64,000 bases of DNA from Polaribacter vadi (GTDB taxonomy: Bacteria > Bacteroidota > Bacteroidia > Flavobacteriales > Flavobacteriaceae), in contig NZ_JAHKQL010000006.1 of NCBI RefSeq assembly GCF_018861005.1, positions 1 to 64,000 on the forward strand. Direction: 5' to 3'. How positions within the stretch are numbered: position 1 is the first letter of the stretch; every line of letters starts with the position of its first letter. The notes below the pieces were generated by a model. That model was not told where the DNA came from, ran no database searches, and saw only the letters and a program-made list of their open reading frames with translations. The translations under genes and the position numbers were made by a program. Positions 37,440-46,083 of this stretch are shown here, one piece after another.

Positions 37440-39332
37440 TTAATACAATACTCTAAATTTAATAGTACCTTCAACTTCTCTTAATTCGTCTATAACTTCT
37501 TTATTATACTCTTTATCTAAATCAGTAATAACATAACCTACTTTAGGGTCTGTAGATAAATATTGCCCACTAATATTCAATTCGTATTTTGCTAAAATCT
37601 TATTGATTTCTGCCATTACTCCTGGAACATTTTTATGGATATGCAAAAAACGATGTGCATTCGTTTGTCTTGGTAAACGAATATTTGGAAAATTCACAGC
37701 GTCTACAGTATTACCTGAATTAATATAAGCCATAATCTTACTTGGTACAAAATCTGCAATATCTCTTTGTGCTTCTTCTGTACTACCACCAACGTGAGGT
37801 GTTAAAATAACATTATCTAAACCTCTTAACTCTGTTTCAAACTCACCATTTTTTCTTGGTTCAGAAGGATATACATCAATTGCAGCACCTGCTATTTTTT
37901 TACTTTTTAAAGCAGTTACCAAAGCTGGAATATCGACTACAAAACCACGTGCTAGATTTACCAATACAGCACCATCTTTCATCTGAGAAATTTCTTTTTC
38001 TCCAAAGAAGTTTTTATTTGCTGCATTATCATCTACATGTAAACTTACTGCATCAGAAATAGCTAAAAGTTCTTCTAATGAATTCATTTTTGTAGCATTC
38101 CCTAAAGAAAGTTTATCTTCTACATCATAATAATGAACATCCATACCTAAAGCTTCAGCTAAAACAGATAATTGCTTACCAATATTACCATAACCAACTA
38201 TACCTAGTTTTTTACCACGAACTTCTCTAGAACCTGCTGCTGTTTTTTGCCACTGACCATTATGTATTTCTGTACTTCTTTGAAAAACAGAACGCATTAA
38301 CATAATAATTTCTCCAATAGCTAATTCTACTACAGAACGTGTATTACTGTAAGGTGCATTAAAAACAACAACTCCTCTTTCTTTACAAGCATCTAAGTTA
38401 ATTTGTTTAGTTCCAATACAAAATGCACTAACTACCATTAACTTTTCTGCTGCATCAACTACTTTTTGAGTTACTTGTGTTTTAGATCGAATACCTAAAA
38501 CGTGTACGTCTTTTATTTTTTCTATCAATTCATCTTCTGATAAACTTTTAGAAACCGTTTCTACAGAAAACCCATCTCCAGATAACTTTGTAAAAGCATC
38601 TTTATGTACGTTTTCTAATAATAAAATTTTAATTCTGTTCTTTGGGTAACTTATATTTCTTGGCAACTTGTTAACGTATAAAAATTCATCTAAATTTGGC
38701 GCAATATGGTCTGCGTTTTTTGTTGTTTTATCTCTAGAAACATTTTCTGTATATGCAAAAAACTTATCTGCTACACCTGCTTCTCGAGTTACATAATCGC
38801 TGTAACCATCTCCAATTACTTGTATTTCTCCATCAAGGTTCATATCACTTAAACACTTGATTTTTCCATTATGTTGTGATAAAGGATTATTAGCGTCAAA
38901 GCTAACAATTTTTCCATCAGTATCAAATTCAAAAGTATTTGCATATACTCTTTCTGATGGTATATTGTATTCTGCAACAATAGGATCTATAAACTCTTTA
39001 AATCCGCAGGAAATCACATAAATATCGTCTGCAAAATCTTCAAAAAATTCTTTATTACTTTCTATAGATTTAGATACTTGTTTCTTAAGCGCTTTTATTA
39101 AACCTTCTAAATCAGATTTATTCGCATTTAATAACTTAATTCTTCTTTCTAAAGATTCTGTAAAAGAGATTTCACCATCAATTCCTAAATTGGTAATATC
39201 TATAATTTGTTGAATAATTTCGTCTTTCTTAGGGTTATTTTGTAGCGTAATTTCGGCTAAAACATCTAAGGCTTCTACACGTGTTAAAGTGCTGTCAAAG
39301 TCGAAAATGTAATTTCTTTTTGTAGTAATCAT
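37440..39332 (-). CDS. serA: phosphoserine phosphatase-like / phosphoglycerate dehydrogenase fusion
   Basis: One 630-residue protein with two enzymes of serine synthesis. Residues 1-225 are a HAD-type phosphatase (nucleophile motif DFDST at 11-15, ISCGF, and GDGYSDY for Mg) resembling SerB. From about 235 to 545 lies a D-3-phosphoglycerate dehydrogenase with the NAD loop GYGNIG and the sequence LTPHVGGSTEEAQ; the last 75 residues look like an ACT regulatory domain. It would catalyse the first and last steps of 3-phosphoglycerate to serine, with SerC supplied from elsewhere. Feedback by serine through ACT is likely. Own promoter and terminator. Confidence 0.92.
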   Translation of the reverse strand: MITTKRNYIFDFDSTLTRVEALDVLAEITLQNNPKKDEIIQQIIDITNLGIDGEISFTESLERRIKLLNANKSDLEGLIKALKKQVSKSIESNKEFFEDFADDIYVISCGFKEFIDPIVAEYNIPSERVYANTFEFDTDGKIVSFDANNPLSQHNGKIKCLSDMNLDGEIQVIGDGYSDYVTREAGVADKFFAYTENVSRDKTTKNADHIAPNLDEFLYVNKLPRNISYPKNRIKILLLENVHKDAFTKLSGDGFSVETVSKSLSEDELIEKIKDVHVLGIRSKTQVTQKVVDAAEKLMVVSAFCIGTKQINLDACKERGVVVFNAPYSNTRSVVELAIGEIIMLMRSVFQRSTEIHNGQWQKTAAGSREVRGKKLGIVGYGNIGKQLSVLAEALGMDVHYYDVEDKLSLGNATKMNSLEELLAISDAVSLHVDDNAANKNFFGEKEISQMKDGAVLVNLARGFVVDIPALVTALKSKKIAGAAIDVYPSEPRKNGEFETELRGLDNVILTPHVGGSTEEAQRDIADFVPSKIMAYINSGNTVDAVNFPNIRLPRQTNAHRFLHIHKNVPGVMAEINKILAKYELNISGQYLSTDPKVGYVITDLDKEYNKEVIDELREVEGTIKFRVLY

Positions 39333-39371
39333 TACTTTAAAATCTTAATTGAATTTAAGTGAGTAAATCTA

Positions 39372-39379
39372 CAAATATA
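39372..39379 (-). promoter_or_regulatory. -7 box for the serB-serA fusion gene
   Basis: TATATTTG on the minus strand, 39 bases before the ATG at 39332. Confidence 0.6.
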
Positions 39380-39473
39380 GTGGGGAATTAAGAAGTAAGT
39401 TAGCAGTTTTATGATATAAATTTAATTTCTTGGAATTCTTTAAAAAACATTTTAAAAAAAAGGCACTTTCTAA

Positions 39474-40295
39474 TTAAAAATTATCAAATCCTAAAAGTAT
39501 TAACCACCAAACAATTGGTAAAGATTCTATGTAAAACGAACTGTAGTATTTAGATTGGTCTATTTTGGCTCTCATTAAGAAAATAATCACCAAAAAAAAG
39601 AAAATCATAAAAGGAGTTTTTACTGTGTTTGATGTTGAAGTTAAATATTCTAAAATCAACGAAAAAACCATTAACATTAAACCCAATCTTTTTGTTTTTT
39701 CTACACCAATTTTCTTTGGTATAGTTTGTAGAGAAATTGCATCATATTTTACATCTCTAATATCAAAAGGTAAAATTAAAACTACTACAATTAAAAAACG
39801 CTGCAACATTAACAAAACAATATTAATCGCGGCTTGTTTCTCTTCTTCCATTGCAGGAATTAAAACAGTAAAACCAGCCCAAACTAAGGCTACAACTACA
39901 ATTTTAAGAGAACTAACTTCTCTTAAAGTTTTATCAAATCCGCTTAAAAAAGGTACACCATATAAAATAGTTAATGCAATAAATGGAAGTGTATAGTATA
40001 ACGTTTTTATAGGAACTAAATATGCATAATAACACAGCCCTAGAAAACAAAAAAACGAAAAAATTTGAATTACTTTTAAGCTATTTGTTAAACTTCTATG
40101 GTGCAATTTTGCGACACCTGCATATTTTACAAAATTATAACCTGTTATTGTGCCAAAAAATACAAAATAATTTAAGTTTGAGTTAAAAGGTAAATCAAAA
40201 TAAATTTCTGTGATTCTTAAAAAAGCATATACAGCTATAGCAACGTGAATGCTAGCTTTAATATAAAAGTCGAAAATAAATTTTAAGAATCTCAT
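39474..40295 (-). CDS. UbiA-like polytopic membrane protein
   Basis: A 273-residue membrane protein with about eight hydrophobic segments. One Asp-rich loop, DIRDVKYDAISLQTIPKKIG, matches the second magnesium-pyrophosphate motif of UbiA prenyltransferases. Where the first motif (NDxxDxxxD) should be, the sequence reads GYNFVKYAGVAK, with Asn kept but the Asp residues missing. It may be a diverged prenyltransferase with other chemistry or a non-catalytic relative. It stands alone between the serine gene and gcvP; no quinone or heme genes are adjacent to suggest a substrate. Confidence 0.7.
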   Translation of the reverse strand: MRFLKFIFDFYIKASIHVAIAVYAFLRITEIYFDLPFNSNLNYFVFFGTITGYNFVKYAGVAKLHHRSLTNSLKVIQIFSFFCFLGLCYYAYLVPIKTLYYTLPFIALTILYGVPFLSGFDKTLREVSSLKIVVVALVWAGFTVLIPAMEEEKQAAINIVLLMLQRFLIVVVLILPFDIRDVKYDAISLQTIPKKIGVEKTKRLGLMLMVFSLILEYLTSTSNTVKTPFMIFFFLVIIFLMRAKIDQSKYYSSFYIESLPIVWWLILLGFDNF

Positions 40296-40393
40296 TTTAC
40301 AAAAGTAAAGTTTATGTTAATAACATTTTAATTTGGTTGATAATTAACAGACTTTTATCATTTTTAATAGAACTTTAGAACTCATTAAATCGC

Positions 40394-40401
40394 TATTTTT
40401 G
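40394..40401 (+). promoter_or_regulatory. -7 box for gcvP
   Basis: TATTTTTG on the plus strand, 80 bases before the ATG at 40482, leaving a leader of about 75 bases. Confidence 0.55.
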
Positions 40402-40412
40402 TTGTTTTTTAA

Positions 40413-40454
40413 AATCGATAAAATTCGTTAAGAATTTAAACGACTAAATCGATT
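40413..40454 (+). promoter_or_regulatory. nested hairpin in the gcvP leader
   Basis: Outer arms AATCGAT (40413-40419) and ATCGATT (40448-40454) enclose inner arms TCGTT (40425-40429) and AACGA (40439-40443). The two stems stack with short bulges. It does not look like a glycine riboswitch. It may be an RNA structure or a protein site. Confidence 0.4.
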
Positions 40455-40481
40455 GAAATAAGACTTTAAAAACTTTATTTA

Positions 40482-43367
40482 ATGAACACAAATTCGTTTC
40501 AATTAAGGCATATTGGGCCAAATGCAAATGAGCAAGAAAAGATGTTAAAAGCTATTAAAGCAGATAGTTTAGAGCAACTGATTTATGAAACTGTACCAGA
40601 TAATATCCGTTTAAAAGATGATTTAGATTTAGATCCTGCAATGAGCGAATATGAATACTTACAGCATATTAACGCCCTTGCTAATAAAAATAAAGTTTTT
40701 AAAACCTATATTGGTTTAGGTTACCATGAAGCGATTGTACCTAGTGTAATTCAAAGAAATATTTTAGAAAACCCAGGTTGGTACACAGCTTATACACCTT
40801 ACCAAGCAGAAATTGCACAAGGTCGTTTAGAAGCCTTGTTAAATTACCAAACAATGGTTTGCGATTTAACAGGAATGGAATTAGCAAATGCTTCTTTGTT
40901 AGACGAATCTACTGCTGCTGCAGAAGCTATGGCCTTATTGTTTGATGTTAGAGAACGTGCAAAGAAAAAAGCTGGCGCTAATAAGTTTTTTGTTTCTGAT
41001 GAAATTCTACCACAAACTTTATCTTTATTACAAACACGCTCCACTCCTATTGGTATAGAACTAGTAATAGGAAGCCATGAAGAATTTGATTTTTCTGATG
41101 AATATTTTGGAGCAATTTTACAATATCCTGGAAAATTTGGTCAAATTTTTGATTATGAAAATTTTGTTACAAAAGCCAATGAAAATGATATTAAAGTAGC
41201 AGTTGCTGCTGATATATTATCACTAGTAAAACTAAAAGCTCCTGGTGAATTTGGTGCTTCTGTAGTTGTAGGAACCACACAACGTTTTGGAATCCCATTA
41301 GGTTATGGAGGACCTCATGCTGCTTATTTTGCTACCAAAGAAAAATATAAAAGAAGTATTCCAGGACGTATTATTGGTGTTACTAAAGACATGAATGGTA
41401 AGCGTGCTTTAAGAATGGCATTGCAAACTAGAGAACAACATATTAAAAGAGAAAGAGCAACTTCTAATATTTGTACAGCACAAGTTTTATTGGCAGTTAT
41501 GGCTGGTATGTATGCAGTTTACCATGGTAAAAATGGTTTACAATATATTGCTGATACAGTTCATAATAAAACAAAATTAGTTGCAGACTTTTTAGAAAAG
41601 GCTGGTTTTAAACAACTAAACTCATCTTATTTTGATACGCTTTTAGTAGAAATTGATGCCATTAGATTAAAACCAATTGCAGAATCTTTTAAAGTAAACT
41701 TTAATTATGTAGATGATAATTCTGTTTCTATTTCTATAAACGAAGCTACAACTCAAAAAGATTTAATGACTTTGTTTACCATTTTTGGTCAGATGAAAAA
41801 AAGACCAAACCCTGTAAATGAAGAAAATTACGATACCTTTTCTCAAATTTTAACTCAAGAACCATTTCATTCAGATTTTGAAGTTATTAATGATTCTGTT
41901 TCTAGAAACACATCTTTCTTAGATAACGAAGTGTTTAATACATATCATTCAGAAACAGATATGATGCGTTATATAAAGAAACTAGAACGCAAAGATTTAG
42001 CTTTAAATCATTCTATGATTTCTTTAGGTTCTTGTACAATGAAATTGAATGCAGCATCAGAAATGCTGCCTTTAAGTAATCCTAATTGGGGAAATATTCA
42101 TCCATTTGTACCTTTAAATCAAGCGCAAGGTTATCAAGAAGTTCTTAAAAAGTTAGAACATCAATTGAATATTATTACTGGTTTTGCAGGAACTTCTTTA
42201 CAACCAAATTCTGGTGCACAAGGTGAGTTTGCTGGTTTAATGACTATAAGAGCTTATCATCAATCTAGAAACGAATCACATAGAAATATTTGTATTATTC
42301 CTGCTTCTGCACATGGTACAAACCCTGCTTCTGCTGTTATGGCTGGTATGAAAGTGATTGTAACCAAAACTGCCGAAAATGGTAATATTGATGTTGCTGA
42401 TTTACTAGAAAAAGCAGAATTACATTCAGATAATTTAGCAGCGTTAATGGTAACTTACCCATCTACACATGGTGTTTTTGAAAGTGAAATTAAAGAAATC
42501 ACTAAAATTATTCATGATAATGGTGGTCAAGTTTATATGGATGGTGCAAATATGAATGCTCAGGTTGGTTTAACAAACCCTGCAACAATTGGCGCAGATG
42601 TTTGTCATTTAAACCTACACAAAACCTTTGCTATTCCTCATGGAGGAGGTGGTCCAGGTGTTGGCCCTATTTGTGTTGCACATCAACTAGTCCCTTTTTT
42701 ACCTACAAATCCTGTAATAGAAACTGGTGGAGAAAATGCAATTACAGCAATTTCATCTGCTCCTTGGGGCTCTGCTTTAGTTTGCCTAATTTCTTATGGA
42801 TACATAACCATGCTAGGTTTTAGAGGATTAACCAACTCTACAAAAAATGCAATTTTGAATGCAAATTATATTAAAGAGCGTTTAAATGGTCATTTTGATA
42901 CTTTGTATACAGGCGAAAAAGGACGTGCAGCTCACGAAATGATTATTGATTGTAGAGACTTTAAACAAAAAGGGATTGAAGTTGTAGACATTGCCAAACG
43001 TTTAATGGATTATGGTTTCCATGCTCCAACTGTTTCTTTTCCTGTTGGTGGCACAATGATGATAGAGCCAACAGAATCTGAATCTATTGCTGAACTTGAT
43101 CGTTTTTGTGATGCAATGATTGCTATTCGTGAAGAAATTAAAAATGCAACGAAAGAGGATGCAAATAATCCTTTAAAAAATGCACCTCATACTCAAGAAA
43201 TGCTAACTGCAGATGATTGGCAATTGCCATATACCAGAAAACAAGCAGCTTTTCCTTTAGATTATATTGCTGATAATAAATTCTGGCCAACTGTAAGAAG
43301 AGTAGATGATGCTTTTGGTGATAGAAATTTAAATTGTTCTTGTACCCCAATTGAAGATTATATGTAG
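40482..43367 (+). CDS. gcvP: glycine dehydrogenase (decarboxylating), P-protein
   Basis: The PLP subunit of the glycine cleavage system: it decarboxylates glycine and passes the aminomethyl group to the lipoylated H-protein. A single-chain form of 961 residues in which both halves are homologous. PLP lysine is Lys714 in HLNLHKTFAIPHGGGGPG; the N-terminal segment begins FQLRHIGPNANEQEKM. The genes for H- and T-proteins are not in the window, as is common in Bacteroidota. Closeness to the serine synthesis gene fits one-carbon metabolism, though they are transcribed divergently. Confidence 0.97.
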   Translation: MNTNSFQLRHIGPNANEQEKMLKAIKADSLEQLIYETVPDNIRLKDDLDLDPAMSEYEYLQHINALANKNKVFKTYIGLGYHEAIVPSVIQRNILENPGWYTAYTPYQAEIAQGRLEALLNYQTMVCDLTGMELANASLLDESTAAAEAMALLFDVRERAKKKAGANKFFVSDEILPQTLSLLQTRSTPIGIELVIGSHEEFDFSDEYFGAILQYPGKFGQIFDYENFVTKANENDIKVAVAADILSLVKLKAPGEFGASVVVGTTQRFGIPLGYGGPHAAYFATKEKYKRSIPGRIIGVTKDMNGKRALRMALQTREQHIKRERATSNICTAQVLLAVMAGMYAVYHGKNGLQYIADTVHNKTKLVADFLEKAGFKQLNSSYFDTLLVEIDAIRLKPIAESFKVNFNYVDDNSVSISINEATTQKDLMTLFTIFGQMKKRPNPVNEENYDTFSQILTQEPFHSDFEVINDSVSRNTSFLDNEVFNTYHSETDMMRYIKKLERKDLALNHSMISLGSCTMKLNAASEMLPLSNPNWGNIHPFVPLNQAQGYQEVLKKLEHQLNIITGFAGTSLQPNSGAQGEFAGLMTIRAYHQSRNESHRNICIIPASAHGTNPASAVMAGMKVIVTKTAENGNIDVADLLEKAELHSDNLAALMVTYPSTHGVFESEIKEITKIIHDNGGQVYMDGANMNAQVGLTNPATIGADVCHLNLHKTFAIPHGGGGPGVGPICVAHQLVPFLPTNPVIETGGENAITAISSAPWGSALVCLISYGYITMLGFRGLTNSTKNAILNANYIKERLNGHFDTLYTGEKGRAAHEMIIDCRDFKQKGIEVVDIAKRLMDYGFHAPTVSFPVGGTMMIEPTESESIAELDRFCDAMIAIREEIKNATKEDANNPLKNAPHTQEMLTADDWQLPYTRKQAAFPLDYIADNKFWPTVRRVDDAFGDRNLNCSCTPIEDYM

Positions 43368-43442
43368 AAGAAATTATGTCTTAAAAAAAATAATTTTAAT
43401 AAAATTATACAAATAACTATTAAATTATTATTGATAAATAAA

Positions 43443-43450
43443 TAAATTTG
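43443..43450 (+). promoter_or_regulatory. -7 box for the GntR/FadR regulator
   Basis: TAAATTTG on the plus strand, 64 bases before the ATG at 43515. Confidence 0.55.
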
Positions 43451-43514
43451 ATAGCTTTATGAATTATTATAGACATACAATAGAAAACACATAATTAATT
43501 GATTGATTATTTAA

Positions 43515-44219
43515 ATGAAGATTAGCTTAATAGATTCTAATGAAAATAGAATTTTACAAAATGATATTATTAGAAAAATTAGAGATTTAATAAACTCTAA
43601 AAATTTAGAACGTGGAGAAAAATTACCTTCTGAACGTGTTATTTCTGAAAAAATTAATATCAAAAGAAATCATATTAAAGAGGCAATTAAAAGGTTAGAG
43701 TTTTATGGAGTTGTAAAATCAATATCGCAAAGTGGTACATTTTTATCTATTGGCTTAACAGGTTTTAACGGAATTGTAGAAGAAATTTTAACAATAGATT
43801 CTCCTTCTTTTATAGAACTCGCAGAAACTAGAATTTCTCTAGAATTAAAAACTGTTGCATTGGCTTCTAAAAGAAGAACAGAAGAGGATTTAATTAGAAT
43901 TGAAAAAACGCTTAAAGCATTTGAATTAAAAATCACTAATGGGCAAGATTATTTAGAAGAAGATTTATTGTTTCATTTAGCAATTGCTAAAGCAAGTAAA
44001 AACAGTACAATGCTTTCTGTTATGCTTTTAATAATACCACCAATTTTAGATACTTACGAAAGAGATGCTGTTTGCGATGGTGATCAAGTTATTTCAGAAA
44101 TAAATAAACATAAAGATATTTATTTAGCAATAAAAGCAAAAAACACTAAGAAAGCTGAAGAAATGATGCAAAAACATTTCTTTAAATTATCTAAGTTTAT
44201 AGAAAATAAAAAAGCTTAA
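43515..44219 (+). CDS. GntR/FadR-family transcriptional regulator (FCD type)
   Basis: A DNA-binding regulator of 234 residues. The N-terminal winged helix (about 10-78) has the typical KLPSERVISEKINIKRNHIKEA helix-turn-helix and ends GTFLSIG. The C-terminal all-helical FCD ligand domain (about 90-225) shows ETRISLELKTVALA, FHLAIAKAS, and a late His (NKHKDIYLAIK) that could help bind a metal and a carboxylate ligand. The closest gene is gcvP, 147 bases upstream on the same strand, but it has its own promoter. FCD members often sense sugar acids or other small acids; the ligand here is unknown. Confidence 0.9.
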   Translation: MKISLIDSNENRILQNDIIRKIRDLINSKNLERGEKLPSERVISEKINIKRNHIKEAIKRLEFYGVVKSISQSGTFLSIGLTGFNGIVEEILTIDSPSFIELAETRISLELKTVALASKRRTEEDLIRIEKTLKAFELKITNGQDYLEEDLLFHLAIAKASKNSTMLSVMLLIIPPILDTYERDAVCDGDQVISEINKHKDIYLAIKAKNTKKAEEMMQKHFFKLSKFIENKKA

Positions 44220-44323
44220 AACAGACTTATATTACCAGTAAACTAACATTTAAATTCCTCAGATTTTCTTTTCGGATTCACTTATTATTTATAACAAAAA
44301 ATAGTCTTCAATTTTTTATAATC

Positions 44324-44351
44324 AATCCGTTTAAAATAATTTAGACGGATT
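44324..44351 (+). terminator. terminator of the GntR regulator gene
   Basis: A 12-bp stem (44324-44335 with 44340-44351, one wobble) is followed by seven T on the plus strand. The convergent methyltransferase ends 11 bases further on and may share it. Confidence 0.85.
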
Positions 44352-44361
44352 TTTTTAATCA

Positions 44362-45039
44362 TTAAAAAACTTCAAAACACCAAGTAACAACAATACCTTT
44401 ACCATCAGCTAAATCAATAGATAATACTTCTTTTTTAGATTTCACCTTAAAATTAAAAGGTGGTTTTAAAATATCCAATCCGCTTTGTTTTTTTATTCTG
44501 ATACCTTGTCCTGAAATAATATCTTTATTGGGTTCAAAGATTCCATTTGGTAAGTGTTCAGTTAAAATTAAGTATTTATAATTGCTTAATTTATTTAAAA
44601 TACTTTCTACTTCTGCATTCGATAAATGTTGTAGAACCTGTCTAATTATTACACAGTCTGCTTTAGGCAAATTATCTTTTGCAATATCTAAACATCTAAA
44701 TTCTAGATTATCCTCTTTATATTTTTCTGTATTATAATTGATTAAATCTTCAACAATATCAATAGCAATATAATTTTTAGAGTATTTATAGAGTTCTTTA
44801 CCAATATTAAAATCACCACAACCCAAATCTAACACTGTGAGAGGAACATCAAAAGAAGTTAAAAAAGATTTTACCATATCTCTATATGGTTGCACCAATT
44901 CTGGATGATGAGAGCCAAAACCAGAATAAAATTCAGTTTTATTTCCTCCCCAAAGATTCAAGTCATAAATCTGCTCCATTGCCTTTTGAGTTAGCCATGG
45001 TTTTTTATTTTTTTTGATTTTGTTTTTTATCTTATCCAT
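44362..45039 (-). CDS. class I SAM-dependent methyltransferase
   Basis: A 225-residue cytoplasmic enzyme. The Rossmann SAM motif VLDLGCGDFNIGKEL lies near residue 68, an acidic second strand follows (YIAIDIVEDL), and motif IV-like CVIIRQVLQHL is near 130. There is no target-recognition domain, so the substrate cannot be predicted. A basic N-terminus (KIKNKIKKNKKP) precedes the fold. It stands alone, divergent from the GHMP kinase gene. Confidence 0.85.
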   Translation of the reverse strand: MDKIKNKIKKNKKPWLTQKAMEQIYDLNLWGGNKTEFYSGFGSHHPELVQPYRDMVKSFLTSFDVPLTVLDLGCGDFNIGKELYKYSKNYIAIDIVEDLINYNTEKYKEDNLEFRCLDIAKDNLPKADCVIIRQVLQHLSNAEVESILNKLSNYKYLILTEHLPNGIFEPNKDIISGQGIRIKKQSGLDILKPPFNFKVKSKKEVLSIDLADGKGIVVTWCFEVF

Positions 45040-45105
45040 AAAATCAACAAAATATAAACATCAATTAGAAGCAACTATTTTAATTATTTAGTAAACGAAG
45101 ATAAC

Positions 45106-45113
45106 TATCTTTG
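45106..45113 (+). promoter_or_regulatory. -7 box for the GHMP kinase operon
   Basis: TATCTTTG on the plus strand, 40 bases before the ATG at 45154. Confidence 0.6.
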
Positions 45114-45153
45114 TGTGTTTCTAAATAAAAAAAAGAAAAATCCTTAATACCAA

Positions 45154-46083
45154 ATGACAAACTATTACTCTAATGGAAAATTGCTACTAACAGGAGAATA
45201 CCTTGTGTTAGATGGTGCAAAATCATTAGCAATTCCTACAAAATTTGGGCAAGATTTAATTATTGAAAAAATTAAAGAACCTCAAATTATTTGGGGAAGT
45301 TTCACAAATATAGGTGAATGTTGGTTTGAAGCAGTTTTTGATTTACCAAAGCTACGTTTGGCAAACTGTACTTTTAATTCTGATAAAGAAGGAAGTGCAG
45401 AGTTTATTGCAGAGACTTTGTTAGAAATTTTACAGGAAGCCAAAAGAATGAATCCAGAATTTTTGTCTTCAGAAAATGGATTTATTGTAAAAACAAAACT
45501 GAGTTTTCCTAGAAATTGGGGATTAGGCAGCTCTTCTACTTTAATAAATTCTATTGCAACCTGGGCAAAGGTTGATGCTTTTCAATTGCTTTGGAATTCC
45601 TTTAAAGGCAGTGGATATGACATTGCTTGTGCTCAAAATAATTCTCCTATTTTTTATAAAATTCAGGATAAGAAACCTGTTGTAAAACAAGTTAATTTTA
45701 ATCCAAGTTTTAAAGAAAACATCTTTTTTGTGTATTTAAATCAGAAACAAGATTCTAAAAAAGGAATTGCAAAATTTAGAGAAAGTAACATTTCTTTTGA
45801 CAAAGAAATAGCGCGTATTTCTGAGATTTCTGATGCTTTTTTAAAAGTGAATTCAATTACAGAATTTAATAAATTAATAGTAGAACACGAACAGATTATA
45901 AGCTCAATCATCAAACTAAAACCAGTAAAAGAACGATTATTTTCTGATTATTTTGGAGAAATTAAAAGTTTAGGAGCTTGGGGTGGAGATTTTGTAATGG
46001 CAACAGGAAACGAAAAAACAAAAGCATATTTTAACAACAAAGGATTTGATACAATTCTTACATATCAAGAAATGATTTTATGA
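45154..46083 (+). CDS. GYDIA family GHMP kinase
   Basis: A small-molecule kinase of the galactokinase/homoserine kinase/mevalonate kinase superfamily. It starts YSNGKLLLTGEYLVLDGA and has the ATP loop PRNWGLGSSST (about 114-124). The sequence SGYDIACA near 151 gives the Bacteroidota subfamily its name. At 309 residues it is full length. The true substrate of this group is not settled; mevalonate or a related isoprenoid intermediate has been suggested by similarity. Its end overlaps the next gene by 4 bases (ATGA), so the two are coupled. Confidence 0.93.
   Translation: MTNYYSNGKLLLTGEYLVLDGAKSLAIPTKFGQDLIIEKIKEPQIIWGSFTNIGECWFEAVFDLPKLRLANCTFNSDKEGSAEFIAETLLEILQEAKRMNPEFLSSENGFIVKTKLSFPRNWGLGSSSTLINSIATWAKVDAFQLLWNSFKGSGYDIACAQNNSPIFYKIQDKKPVVKQVNFNPSFKENIFFVYLNQKQDSKKGIAKFRESNISFDKEIARISEISDAFLKVNSITEFNKLIVEHEQIISSIIKLKPVKERLFSDYFGEIKSLGAWGGDFVMATGNEKTKAYFNNKGFDTILTYQEMIL

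Noticed and set aside
39565-39996. 143-codon plus-strand frame opposite the UbiA-like gene
   Set aside because: Lies wholly inside the opposite coding strand, and its composition is what an antisense reading of membrane helices gives.
40402-40481. Glycine riboswitch ahead of gcvP
   Set aside because: The leader is only about 75 bases and AT-rich and lacks the conserved aptamer core; only a simple nested hairpin is present.
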